Shown here one piece after another: positions 1 to 6,943 of a stretch of 13,467 nucleotides of DNA (position 1 is its first letter; every line of letters begins with the position of its first letter). The notes under the pieces were generated by a model. It was given only the letters and a program-made list of their open reading frames with translations. It did not search any database and was not told the DNA's origin. Position numbers and translations under genes: made by a program. The stretch comes from Pseudomonadota bacterium (lineage in GTDB: Bacteria > Pseudomonadota > Alphaproteobacteria > Rhizobiales > Hyphomicrobiaceae): positions 1 to 13,467 of the forward strand of contig JAEYPL010000318.1 of assembly GCA_023410905.1 (NCBI GenBank), written 5' to 3'.

Positions 1-1379
1 TGGGACTGTCCTATTACCTCTTCGGCGACGCCGGAGCCAATGGGCCGATCCAGGTCGCGCTGATCGTCGCCACCATGATCACCGTTCTCGTTGCCCGGTA
101 CCGAGGACACACGCTCGACTCGCTCAATGAGGCAGCGGTGGCGAGCGTCAGTTCGGGTGTCGGCGCCATCTTCATCCTGTTCGCTGTAGGTGCGCTTATT
201 GGTACATGGGCGTTGAGTGGCACGCTTGTAGCCATGGTCTACTACGGAATGAAGGTCCTTCATCCGAGCTACTTCTACGTCAGTGCCGCCGCGATCTGCG
301 CCATCGTTTCCGCCGGCATCGGCAGCTCGTGGACGGTGGCCGGCACGATCGGTATCGGCCTCATGGGTATTTCGCACAGCATGGAGCTCAATCCCGCGAT
401 CACGGCCGCTGCTATCATCTCCGGCGCTTACTTTGGTGATACCGCGTCACCGCTTTCCGACTCGGCCAATCTCGCTGCGGCGGCTGCCGGTGTCGATCTC
501 TACGATCACGTTCGCGAGACAGCGATGACATCAGCGGCCGCGCTCGCCATTGCCTTGATCGTGTTCTGGATGCTCGGCAGGCCTGGAGAATTCGATGCAT
601 CCGAGAAGATGATGGCCATCGAACGAGCGTTCCATATATCGCCGATCCTGCTTTTGCCGCTCGTCGTCGTCGCCATTCTCGCGATGTTGAAGTTTCCACC
701 CTTCACCGCTGTATTTGCCGGTGCATTGTTCGGTGGGTTGCTCGCGCTCTATGCGGCGCCGGAACGGGTGATCGCATTTGCCCACGTTGGCGACGGAATG
801 CCGAAGTGGCTTGCTCTTCTCAAGGGCATCTGGCTCGCCCTCGCCGGCGGGTACAGCTCGAGCACAGGCTATGCGCCGATCGATCAGCTTGCTTCGCGTG
901 GCGGTATGGCAAGCATGCTCAACACGATATGGCTTGTGATGGCGGCGCTGGCATTCGGCGGTGTTGCTGAGAAAGCCGGCGTGCTCGAGCGCCTGATAAG
1001 ACCTATCATCGCCGCGGCGAAGTCTGCTGTCGCACTGACAGTCTCACTGGTCGGTGCCGTCATCACCACAAGTGCCGTGACGGCGGATCAGTACATGGCG
1101 GTCGTACTGCCGGGCCGCATGTTCAAGAGGGCCTTCCCTGAGAAGGGCTTCGCACCTGTGGCACTGTCTCGCGCTGTGGGAGCGTCGGCGACGCCGACAT
1201 CGGCGCTCATACCATGGAACAGTTGCGGCGCGTACATGGCGGCGACACTCGGTGTTGCCACGTTCGACTATGCGCCATATGCCGCCTTTAATCTGGCGAG
1301 CCCGCTGCTGATCATTGCGTCGTCGTACCTTGGCGTGCGGTTGCTGCGACTGCCAGAAGCACAGGAGCAGGCGTCATGA
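1..1379 (+). CDS. nhaC: NhaC-family Na+/H+ antiporter, 5' end outside window
   Basis: This is a polytopic inner-membrane antiporter that would exchange cytoplasmic Na+ for external protons. The reading frame is open back to base 3, with hydrophobic sequence before the first visible ATG at base 75, so the true start lies outside the window. Family signatures are clear: a GDTASPLSDSAN stretch near bases 435-470 followed by the LYDHV region, and near the C-terminus ADQYMAVVLPGR and ATPTSALIPWNSCGAYM. These match the conserved blocks of the NhaC/Na_H_antiporter family (PF03553). Many hydrophobic segments are visible throughout. The stop (TGA) is at 1377-1379. An AI-2E-type gene follows after 27 bases on the same strand, so the two may share a transcript. 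The family call is secure; ion specificity is inferred. Confidence 0.9.
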   Translation, partial: GLSYYLFGDAGANGPIQVALIVATMITVLVARYRGHTLDSLNEAAVASVSSGVGAIFILFAVGALIGTWALSGTLVAMVYYGMKVLHPSYFYVSAAAICAIVSAGIGSSWTVAGTIGIGLMGISHSMELNPAITAAAIISGAYFGDTASPLSDSANLAAAAAGVDLYDHVRETAMTSAAALAIALIVFWMLGRPGEFDASEKMMAIERAFHISPILLLPLVVVAILAMLKFPPFTAVFAGALFGGLLALYAAPERVIAFAHVGDGMPKWLALLKGIWLALAGGYSSSTGYAPIDQLASRGGMASMLNTIWLVMAALAFGGVAEKAGVLERLIRPIIAAAKSAVALTVSLVGAVITTSAVTADQYMAVVLPGRMFKRAFPEKGFAPVALSRAVGASATPTSALIPWNSCGAYMAATLGVATFDYAPYAAFNLASPLLIIASSYLGVRLLRLPEAQEQAS

Positions 1380-1406
1380 TGTCTCCTGCAACTTAGCGAT
1401 GTCGTC

Positions 1407-2507
1407 ATGTCGGAAGTGGTCGAGGTCCCGAGAAAGTCTACGCCCGAGGAGCGGCCTCGCTCGGGAGCGGACAAGCTGCTGCTTGCGTCCACGGGGATCA
1501 TCGCGGCGATAGCCGTTCTCAGTGTCGTCTATGTCGCGAGCTCGGTGCTTGCACCGGTAGCCTGCGCCCTCTTCATCATCGCGCTGGCGTGGCCGACGCA
1601 GAAGCGGTTGCAATCTCGCATACCGAAGATGCTGGCGCTTGCGATCGTCATTGCGATCATTGCCGTCATATTCCTGAGTTTCGGGTCGCTCATCACCTGG
1701 GGGTTTGGCCGTGTTGCACGCTGGCTCGCAACGGACGCCGAGCGGTTCCAGATGCTTTATGCTCGTGCTGCCGCGTGGCTGGAGCAGCACGGCATTGTGG
1801 CTGCCGGGATGTGGGCCGAGCACTTCAACATGCGCTGGATCATCCGGACGGCACAGGAGGTCACCGGGCGACTCAACACGACGGTCAGTTTCTGGCTCGT
1901 CGTCATCGTGTACGTGATCCTCGGGCTTCTCGAGATTGGTCTAACGGAGCGAAAGCTTCGCGCAATGCCGAACCAAAGTGCTGCGCGTGTCCTGCTCGAC
2001 GGCGCGGTCGCGACAGCCGCTAAGTTCCGCCGCTATATGCTGATCAGGACATTGATGAGCGCGGCGACCGGAATGCTTGTCTGGGCCATCGCCTCGGTTG
2101 CCGGCCTGCCATTGGCGGCCGAGTGGGGTGTGATTGCATTTGCGCTCAACTATATTCCCTTCATCGGGCCTTTCATCGCGACCGTCTTCCCGACCTTGTT
2201 TGCGCTGGCGCAGTCCGGATCGTGGCAGGAAGCGCTGATCGTGTTCATCTGCTTGAACCTCGCGCAGTTCGTCATTGGCAGCTATGTCGAGCCACACGTC
2301 TCAGGCAGCGCGCTCGCCATATCTCCCTTCCTCGTGCTCTTTTCCGTGTTCCTTTGGACGTTCCTTTGGGGATTGTTTGGTGCGTTCATAGGTGTGCCGA
2401 TCACGATCGCCATTCTGACCTTGTGCGCACAGCATCCATCGAGCCGCTGGGTGGCCGATCTGCTTGGCTCTCCGGATGCCTCGCCGGCGATCGACGCGAC
2501 GCACTGA
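1407..2507 (+). CDS. AI-2E/PerM-family membrane transporter
   Basis: This 366-aa integral membrane protein belongs to the AI-2E family transporter (PF01594, PerM/TqsA-like) group. Members have been linked to export of autoinducer-2 or to Na+/H+ exchange, and the substrate cannot be told from sequence. Visible features are N-terminal hydrophobic segments at about residues 28-62 and 74-98, a soluble stretch at about 100-155, a membrane segment near 160-178 and a hydrophobic C-terminal half. The family hallmark NYIPFIGP is at 248-255, and the EPHVSGSALAISP block with the following FLWGLFGAFIGVPI region at about 295-332 is typical. Length is normal. The start has no strong Shine-Dalgarno, but the frame closes upstream at 1377. 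It lies 27 bases behind the antiporter gene. Its stop is 2 bases from the stop of the convergent phosphoesterase gene, and no terminator is visible between them. Confidence 0.88.
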   Translation: MSEVVEVPRKSTPEERPRSGADKLLLASTGIIAAIAVLSVVYVASSVLAPVACALFIIALAWPTQKRLQSRIPKMLALAIVIAIIAVIFLSFGSLITWGFGRVARWLATDAERFQMLYARAAAWLEQHGIVAAGMWAEHFNMRWIIRTAQEVTGRLNTTVSFWLVVIVYVILGLLEIGLTERKLRAMPNQSAARVLLDGAVATAAKFRRYMLIRTLMSAATGMLVWAIASVAGLPLAAEWGVIAFALNYIPFIGPFIATVFPTLFALAQSGSWQEALIVFICLNLAQFVIGSYVEPHVSGSALAISPFLVLFSVFLWTFLWGLFGAFIGVPITIAILTLCAQHPSSRWVADLLGSPDASPAIDATH

Positions 2508-2509
2508 TC

Positions 2510-4366
2510 CTACTCGCCCGCAATCTCGATACGTTCCGGCTCCAGCAAGCAGAGGCCGCGCTGCGGACTCGCCGCGAGGTGGTGAATATAGAAGCAGGTG
2601 GGCTCCGCATTGGTCGCCTCCATGACCGGAGATGGCGCAGAGACGATCCGAACGCTGCCGCATTCACCGATCCAGTCGATGTGGCGATGGCCATGCATCG
2701 CTACAATCCGGCGGCCCGTCGGCTGGAGCTGCCGGACGAACCAACTGCCGTTGATCAGCGCTGTTCCGATGCGCTCGGAGAGCGCCTTTGCCGGTTTCGG
2801 ATACTCCGCGAGATGATGATGAACGGCGATGATCCAATGAGCGCGAGGATACTGATCGATGAGTGCCAGGACTTTGCGTGTCTGGGTGCTCGATACAAGT
2901 CCTAGCGCATTGGTGAAAGAGAAGTGCGTTTCCGCTGTCGAGTTGATCAAGAGAACGCCTAATCCATCATCGCTATCAGGAGGGAGCACCATGGGGAAGA
3001 GCTCGTCCCAGAGATCCGCGAGTTCAATGGATAAACGCAGCGCGCCAGTATCGGCGAAGGCGCGGATGGAGGGCGCGCGTCGAGCCAGTGCATCGGAGAG
3101 CGTGGCGCCAAGTACGCCTGTCTTGTCATTCACGACTTGCACTCTGTTGCCTTGGACAGCAGACATCGCCGAAAGCGCACGCATCTGGCGGAGGCGCCGC
3201 CCGGGGCTTGGCGGCAGGTCGAGGCGGGCCGGATTCGCCCGGTCTACGACATTCACATCATGATTGCCGGGCACGATGAGAGTGCGCTCGGCGAGATTTG
3301 GATGCTTTGCAAACGCCGACAGGAATTCCGCCCATTCTGCAGAGCGGCCGGCGTCGGTCGCGTCACCTGTTACGAGCATGATATCGAGCGGTCGATCGTT
3401 GTGGATCTGGTCAAGACGCGCAAGCACGCGCTCGAACCGCCCATTGCCGCGCGGCCCCGATCGACCGCTTTCAATCCGGAAGCCGTAGCGCTCTCCAACG
3501 ACATGGAGGTCGGACAGATGCGCAACGCGCCATGTCCGTGCTTCCGGCAGCGGCGCGTCGAACGCAGCGATATCCTGCGGCTGGTCCATGGTTGCGTCGG
3601 CGAGGCCCCACGCGAGGGACACCACGGCCAGATAGCAGCCAACGATTACGAGTGCATTCGCGAGCGCGGGAAAGATCAGCCGGTGAGGCGATGCAAGATC
3701 GCCGGCGGTGCCGAGCCAGCGCGAAGCGGGCCAGGCTAGCAGGACAAGTACGAGCGCAGCACCACACAGGATCAATCCCGCTCCGGCGGCGATTACTGCG
3801 CGCAGACGTGTGCTGGCTATCGGATCGCTTCGCCGGCGGGAGAAGCGCTCGGCAAAATGTCGAAGGCTTTCGCGGCAAAGCGCGTATCCGGGCTGCACGG
3901 CCACGGAGTTCAGGGACCAGAAGGCCTGCTCGGCCGCTCTATACATGGGGCGGCCACCGACGTAGCCGACTGCAAGGACCAGAACGAGGACGATGAGCGG
4001 CCAGATCTCATAGAGCGGCGTCGCGAACTGTCGAGAGAGCGTCGCCAGCCAACCTGAAACGACCAGCGGGGCAAGGCCAAGCAGGATGCCCGGCAGGACG
4101 AGCAGCAGCAGCCACGCGAGAATGAGCTTCGGGAGGCTGATTTCGGCGAGCAGGCTTCCTGCGATTGCGAGCAGAGACCGCCGCTTAGTGCTTGATGCGT
4201 CATCCTCGACATCGCCATTCCGCGGATCGATGAGCGGCATTCCGATAGGCTCGCACTCATTTGCGGAGTGCGATGTGCGAGGCTCGGTCTCAGCAGCGCG
4301 GTATGGGGCGCCGTCTGTGCCCGCCGCTTCGCTGGTGGTGGACGACGTGGCGCTGGCCGGGATCAT
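2510..4366 (-). CDS. Membrane-anchored calcineurin-like metallophosphoesterase
   Basis: This 618-aa protein has an N-terminal membrane region and a C-terminal calcineurin-like phosphoesterase domain (PF00149 type). The five metal-binding motifs appear in order: DLH at 286-288, GDATD at 334-338, GNHD at 367-370, HHH at 516-518 and HGHRH at 558-562. All canonical ligands are therefore present and the enzyme should be active with a dinuclear metal centre. Hydrophobic segments lie near residues 78-106, 121-137, 190-212 and 231-252, so the catalytic domain is tethered to the membrane; its side is uncertain. The substrate is unknown. The first 55 residues are polar and low in complexity, and neither ATG 4366 nor the internal ATG at 4240 (residue 43) has a good ribosome binding site, so the start is uncertain. 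It converges on the AI-2E gene and diverges from the exported repeat protein gene. Confidence 0.85.
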   Translation of the reverse strand: MIPASATSSTTSEAAGTDGAPYRAAETEPRTSHSANECEPIGMPLIDPRNGDVEDDASSTKRRSLLAIAGSLLAEISLPKLILAWLLLLVLPGILLGLAPLVVSGWLATLSRQFATPLYEIWPLIVLVLVLAVGYVGGRPMYRAAEQAFWSLNSVAVQPGYALCRESLRHFAERFSRRRSDPIASTRLRAVIAAGAGLILCGAALVLVLLAWPASRWLGTAGDLASPHRLIFPALANALVIVGCYLAVVSLAWGLADATMDQPQDIAAFDAPLPEARTWRVAHLSDLHVVGERYGFRIESGRSGPRGNGRFERVLARLDQIHNDRPLDIMLVTGDATDAGRSAEWAEFLSAFAKHPNLAERTLIVPGNHDVNVVDRANPARLDLPPSPGRRLRQMRALSAMSAVQGNRVQVVNDKTGVLGATLSDALARRAPSIRAFADTGALRLSIELADLWDELFPMVLPPDSDDGLGVLLINSTAETHFSFTNALGLVSSTQTRKVLALIDQYPRAHWIIAVHHHLAEYPKPAKALSERIGTALINGSWFVRQLQPTGRRIVAMHGHRHIDWIGECGSVRIVSAPSPVMEATNAEPTCFYIHHLAASPQRGLCLLEPERIEIAGE

Positions 4367-4921
4367 GCTGTGCTTGATGCCTCGTCGTCACACGGACCTA
4401 CTGCGCCTGCCAGCGTCTGCGCAGATACGTGTGGCGCAGTGGATCGTCGCGGTGGAGACAACTGAGTACTGCGTCGCTCGGCTGCGGTGAGCGCGTTGTG
4501 CTTTGCGCGTGCGAGATCTCGCGTTTCGGAGGCGGAGTGATCGATCGACCCGGGCTGAAAGGAGAGAAGCCGGAGATCTGGTGGGGTTCTCGGTGGCAGA
4601 AATGGTCGGGAGGATTCAGCAAGAGCATATCAACTACCCCCTATGCCTGAACGACTGGGCCGTCGCGGGCATGGCTTGAGTTAATCGTTATCGAGCCTTC
4701 GATCGCATGGTCGCTGGTTCCGGGCGTCGATCCATCAGTGAAATCCCCCAAATCCCCTGTGCGGCAGTACTGATATGGCGGCTTCGACAATTGCCGCGCA
4801 CCGAGCAGGCTCTCCTCCGGCCTGATCGCGAACTCGGGTTCTTCCTGATGTGCATCCCGGCCCGCAGATCACACAGTGGCCGTATGGGGATCGTTCCGAT
4901 CCAGTTGGCATGGAGGCCGAT
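4367..4921. other. Intergenic region without a supported gene (555 bases)
   Basis: This region separates the divergent phosphoesterase and repeat-protein genes and should hold both promoters. Short open frames of 73-103 codons occur on both strands. They have arginine- and tryptophan-rich or otherwise unconvincing translations and no clear ribosome binding site, and I do not support them. I could not identify a convincing -35/-10 pair. A weak inverted repeat (GCGGCA at 4761-4766, TGCCGC at 4792-4797) is the only structure noted. Confidence 0.5.
4912..4916 (+). promoter_or_regulatory. Ribosome binding site that sets the repeat-protein start
   Basis: GGAGG lies 5 bases before ATG 4922. It overlaps an in-frame ATG at 4910, and a further upstream ATG exists at 4850. 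The Shine-Dalgarno position, together with the signal peptide that begins at 4922, decides in favour of the 4922 start. Confidence 0.75.
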
Positions 4922-5257
4922 ATGATCAGGAAGGTAGCGAGAATTTGTGCTGTTGGCGTTCTGGGCTTGGCTGTTCTTGCGCCGGCCGCATTTGCGCAAG
5001 GCTTCGACGGCAAGAAGTTCTTCAACGATATGGCCAGCCGCGGTGTGAACACCGGGACATTGGATCCCGAGAGGTTCTTCGAGGAGCTGCGCGCGACGGG
5101 CGCGAGCACACAGAACCGCCTGGATCCGGAGGACTTCTTCAAGGAGCTCCAGATCCGTGGCGCGTCCATGCCGGCAAATTTTGATGCGCGGCGCTTCTTC
5201 GACGATCTCGCGGCAACGGGCGCAAGCGTCCCGGATATCGTGAATACCAAAAAGTAG
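4922..5257 (+). CDS. Small exported protein of four 20-residue repeats
   Basis: This 111-aa protein has a classical signal peptide: basic MIRK, a hydrophobic core to about residue 20, and a likely cut after AFA (residue 25). The mature chain is almost wholly four tandem repeats at residues 28-46, 47-66, 67-86 and 87-106. Each has the pattern [LF]D..[RK]FF.[DE][LM]...GA[SN], with the first ending GVN. Every unit carries an FF pair next to acidic and basic residues, as expected of an amphipathic helix, so the mature protein is probably a short helical repeat protein in the periplasm or outside the cell. No cysteines or catalytic motif occur in the mature part. I do not recognise the family and assign no function. 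It lies alone between the divergent phosphoesterase gene and the tRNA attachment site, on the host side of the junction. Confidence 0.78.
   Translation: MIRKVARICAVGVLGLAVLAPAAFAQGFDGKKFFNDMASRGVNTGTLDPERFFEELRATGASTQNRLDPEDFFKELQIRGASMPANFDARRFFDDLAATGASVPDIVNTKK
5003..5239 (+). repeat. Four in-frame coding repeats of about 60 bases
   Basis: The coding sequence for the four 19-20 residue protein repeats begins at 5003, 5060, 5120 and 5180. A TTCTTC or TTCTTCGA core for the FF pair recurs in each unit (near 5018, 5075, 5135 and 5195), while flanking codons have drifted. The array is therefore old enough to have diverged at DNA level but is conserved in protein pattern. Confidence 0.7.
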
Positions 5258-5337
5258 CTCGGATGATGAGTTGAGGCAGAGAAGAGAGCAGCGACGACGC
5301 CCGGGCGGCGCCGGAGCCTGTCAAGGTGGGCATCAAG

Positions 5338-5360
5338 GGTGTCGTGCAGCTCACGGCACC
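5338..5360. other. Hairpin downstream of the repeat-protein gene
   Basis: GGTGTCGTG (5338-5346) can pair with CACGGCACC (5352-5360) over 9 positions, one of them a G-T wobble, around a 5-base loop. No T-run follows on either strand, so it is not a standard intrinsic terminator. It lies 80 bases after the repeat-protein stop and may still mark its transcript end. Nothing else is seen in 5258-5396. Confidence 0.4.
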
Positions 5361-5396
5361 CGATAGCTCCTCCGCACAGGGAAAATTCTGAAACTT

Positions 5397-5446
5397 TGGC
5401 GACCCCGGCTGGATTCGAACCAGCGACCCTCTGCTTAGAAGGCAGA
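5397..5446 (-). pseudogene. 3' half of tRNA-Arg(TCT), the left attachment site
   Basis: Read on the minus strand, the segment gives an anticodon arm TCTGC-CTTCTAA-GCAGA with anticodon TCT at 5439-5437 (reads AGA, arginine). A five-base variable loop follows, then a T-arm GCTGG-TTCGAAT-CCAGC, the 3' acceptor strand CGGGGTC, discriminator G and an encoded CCA. The D-arm and the 5' acceptor strand (expected to start GACCCCG) are absent; a GC hairpin stands in their place. It therefore cannot make a working tRNA. A 3' tRNA fragment next to an integrase gene is the classic product of integration into a tRNA gene, the element carrying a copy of the 3' half that restores the gene at the far end. Orientation predicts host DNA to the left and the element to the right. 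The exact crossover point cannot be fixed from one end. Confidence 0.85.
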
Positions 5447-5449
5447 TGC

Positions 5450-5488
5450 CTGCCCCTTCGGGGCAGAAAGAGGCCCCCTTCGGGGGCC
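5450..5488 (-). terminator. Tandem GC-rich hairpins at the element edge
   Basis: Two perfect 7-bp stems sit side by side: CTGCCCC/GGGGCAG (5450-5466) and GGCCCCC/GGGGGCC (5472-5488). Each has a TTC loop on the plus strand. On the minus strand the second hairpin is followed by TCTTTCT, a weak U-tract, so a leftward terminator insulating host from element is the best guess. They occupy the place where the tRNA D-arm would be. Confidence 0.5.
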
Positions 5489-5552
5489 AAGTGCAGATCG
5501 AGTTAAACGTGGCGGGTAGGCGGCCCCGACTCCTTCACCGAGGAGTCACCGA

Positions 5553-6431
5553 ATGCTTGTCGAGGAAGCCGCCACCCTCTGGTTCCGCCACCTCTCCCGA
5601 ACCCGCACGCAAAAGGAGGTCGAGCGGGTCATCCGCCTTCAACTTCTCCCCCATCTGACGGGCCTAACCCTCTCCGAAGTCCGCAAGCGGCACCTGCTCA
5701 CCGCGATCGACACCCAATCCGCTCATAGCCTCAGCAATGCCCACCACCTGCTCAGCTACTCGCGCCGCCTCTTCAACTGGTGCTGCGCCAGAGACCTCAT
5801 TGAGCACTCGCCCTGCGACCGCGTCAGTGGACGGCTGCTGATCGGCCCCCAGCCGATCCGCCAAAGGGTGCTCGATGACACGGAGATGGCCCGCATATGG
5901 TCCGCAGCGGCCGAACTCGGCAGCTTCGGCACCATGGTCCGCGTCCTAATGGTGACCGGCCAGCGGCGCTCTGAAGTGGCCGAGATGCGATGGCGGGAAC
6001 TAAGCGGGCTGGACCGCGAAGGGCAGGCAGTCTGGACCATCCCCGCCAACCGCTTCAAAAGCGCCATCGACCACCGCATCCCCCTTTCCACCCTCGCCTC
6101 CAACCTGCTGCGCGAAGTGAAGCGGAAGGGAAAGGGTGAGCTTGTCTTCCCTTCCTCGAAAGGGACCGCGCTCTCCGTCTTCTCAAAGGGGAAGGCGCGG
6201 CTCGATCGCCTCGCCTGCGTGGACGGCTACGTCTTCCACGACTTCCGCAGGACCATGCGGACGCGGATGAGCGCGCTCGGTGTAGCGGAGAACGTCGCCG
6301 AACTCTGCCTAGGTCACGGCAAGAAGGGGTTGGCCCGCGTCTACGACCTGCATCGGCATGAAGCGGAGATGCGCGCCGCGTTTGAGGCTTGGGCAGATAT
6401 ACTCAGCCAATTCGATTCGAGGGGGCATTGA
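5553..6431 (+). CDS. int: Tyrosine recombinase (integrase)
   Basis: This is a site-specific recombinase of 292 aa that would integrate and excise the element at the tRNA-Arg site. The catalytic set is complete: Arg138 in TGQRRSE, Lys169 in the NRFKS beta-hairpin, His229 and Arg232 in HDFRR, His255 in LGH, and the nucleophile Tyr264 in VYDLH. An N-terminal helical core-binding domain spans about residues 1-100. It is shorter than most P4-type integrases (about 400 aa) because the N-terminal arm-binding domain is absent. The start is firm: GAGGAG at 5540-5545 lies 7 bases before the ATG, and an in-frame TAG lies upstream at 5517. The small membrane protein gene follows after 2 bases. The position next to the attachment site, reading inward, is typical. 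Class assignment is secure; its use of this tRNA is inferred from adjacency. Confidence 0.93.
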   Translation: MLVEEAATLWFRHLSRTRTQKEVERVIRLQLLPHLTGLTLSEVRKRHLLTAIDTQSAHSLSNAHHLLSYSRRLFNWCCARDLIEHSPCDRVSGRLLIGPQPIRQRVLDDTEMARIWSAAAELGSFGTMVRVLMVTGQRRSEVAEMRWRELSGLDREGQAVWTIPANRFKSAIDHRIPLSTLASNLLREVKRKGKGELVFPSSKGTALSVFSKGKARLDRLACVDGYVFHDFRRTMRTRMSALGVAENVAELCLGHGKKGLARVYDLHRHEAEMRAAFEAWADILSQFDSRGH

Positions 6432-6433
6432 TA

Positions 6434-6607
6434 ATGCGAGCTTGGCACATTGCACTTGCTGGGGGCTTGGTGGGCGTGGCGCTCGGCATCCCCTCCCACT
6501 GGACTGACGAAGCGATCGGAGGGCTATTCGCCTACTTCTTGGTCGGCGCGCTGATCGGCGGCCTGCTCGGGCGATGGCTGGAGGGGCAAGCGCGCAAGGG
6601 CGGCTAG
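6434..6607 (+). CDS. 57-aa two-helix membrane protein coupled to integrase
   Basis: The ATG lies 2 bases after the integrase stop, with a G-rich GAGGGGG stretch at the end of the integrase gene as a plausible ribosome binding site, so translation is probably coupled. The product has two hydrophobic segments, about residues 5-19 and 28-47, joined by a short polar turn with HWTDE. It ends in the basic tail RWLEGQARKGG. Both segments are rich in glycine with small-xxx-small spacing (for example GGLVGVALG and GALIGGLLG), which favours helix packing. The size and two-helix form recall small holins or membrane-pore peptides, but no family is recognised and no function is assigned. The frame also allows an upstream ATG at 6389 inside the integrase gene; the 6434 start is preferred on position. 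Confidence 0.65.
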   Translation: MRAWHIALAGGLVGVALGIPSHWTDEAIGGLFAYFLVGALIGGLLGRWLEGQARKGG

Positions 6608-6682
6608 CTTTCCCGCCTAGCGAGCCCTTATCGATAGGAGTCGGGAATCTGGATTCGGGGAAACGGTTCGCGGCTCACTCAT

Positions 6683-6725
6683 TTCAACGTCCCAATAGAG
6701 TCATTCCCTATCTTAGGACGTTGAA
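6683..6725. repeat. Long inverted repeat, TTCAACGTCC / GGACGTTGAA
   Basis: The perfect 10-base arms TTCAACGTCC (6683-6692) and GGACGTTGAA (6716-6725) are 23 bases apart. Within the gap ATAG (6695-6698) can pair with CTAT (6708-6711) around a 9-base loop, so the whole can fold as a two-step hairpin. No T-run follows on either strand. It could be a protein-binding site, an RNA processing structure in the integrase transcript, or a recombinase arm site. Confidence 0.55.
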
Positions 6726-6740
6726 GTGCGTCGCGACCCC

Positions 6741-6769
6741 GAAACGCAAAAGCCCCGCCGAAGCGGGGC
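6741..6769 (-). terminator. Strong leftward intrinsic terminator
   Basis: On the minus strand the perfect stem GCCCCGC/GCGGGGC closes a TTCG tetraloop (C-UUCG-G, an extra-stable loop) and is followed directly by TTTTGCGTTTC. It lies about 355 bases past the stop of the last leftward gene (7124) and is the natural end of that operon. Confidence 0.85.
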
Positions 6770-6796
6770 CGCTAGTGACAGATGGCGACGAATCAC

Positions 6797-6845
6797 CAAT
6801 ACGTTGATGTGCGTATTGCGGCGGCCCCAAGCGAAGCCACCGCCG
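6797..6845. ncRNA. Candidate structured RNA: two adjacent hairpins
   Basis: CAATACG (6797-6803) pairs perfectly with CGTATTG (6812-6818) around an 8-base loop. Immediately next to it, CGGCGG (6819-6824) pairs with CCGCCG (6840-6845) around a 15-base loop. The block lies between the leftward and rightward terminators, so it is inside the 3' region of both convergent transcripts. Read rightward it leads into the 6875-6909 terminator; read leftward it leads into the 6741-6769 terminator. No promoter was found, and the RNA call is only a structural inference. Confidence 0.35.
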
Positions 6846-6874
6846 TACTTCAAGTCCAAGAGCCTGCCAGCTCG

Positions 6875-6909
6875 GCCCGACGCCCTACAAGCGTCGGGCT
6901 TTTTCTTTT
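6875..6909 (+). terminator. Strong rightward intrinsic terminator
   Basis: The perfect 9-bp stem GCCCGACGC (6875-6883) / GCGTCGGGC (6891-6899) has a 7-base loop and is followed by TTTTTCTTTT. It should end the rightward integrase and small-membrane-protein transcript about 270 bases after the last stop. It lies beyond the leftward terminator, so the two transcripts would overlap at their 3' ends by up to about 170 bases. Confidence 0.85.
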
Positions 6910-6920
6910 CGCCACGCTTT

Positions 6921-6936
6921 TTGACCGCGTGGTCAA
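6921..6936. repeat. Inverted repeat TTGACC-GCGT-GGTCAA
   Basis: A perfect 6-base-arm palindrome with a 4-base centre lies just past the rightward terminator. The size and symmetry suit a dimeric DNA-binding protein. No adjacent promoter is evident. Confidence 0.5.
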
Positions 6937-6943
6937 TTTCACA

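Noticed and set aside
2123..3739. Long plus-strand frames (2123-2905, 3137-3739) over the phosphoesterase gene
   Set aside because: They are antisense to a gene with five intact catalytic motifs and overlap the end of the AI-2E gene out of frame; typical GC-rich shadows.
4429..4650. 73-codon plus-strand frame in the 4367-4921 gap
   Set aside because: It is tryptophan- and arginine-rich and ends without conserved features; there is no ribosome binding site and a competing minus frame covers the same bases.
4850..4921. N-terminal extension of the repeat protein from ATG 4850
   Set aside because: The extension is polar and would bury the signal peptide; GGAGG 5 bases before ATG 4922 marks the better start.
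5397..5470. Complete tRNA-Arg gene
   Set aside because: The 5' acceptor strand and D-arm cannot be found upstream of the anticodon arm; the sequence there forms a GC hairpin instead.
4735..5490. 251-codon open frame on the minus strand
   Set aside because: It runs antisense through the exported repeat-protein gene and the tRNA fragment, has no ribosome binding site, and its composition looks like a shadow of the plus-strand codons.
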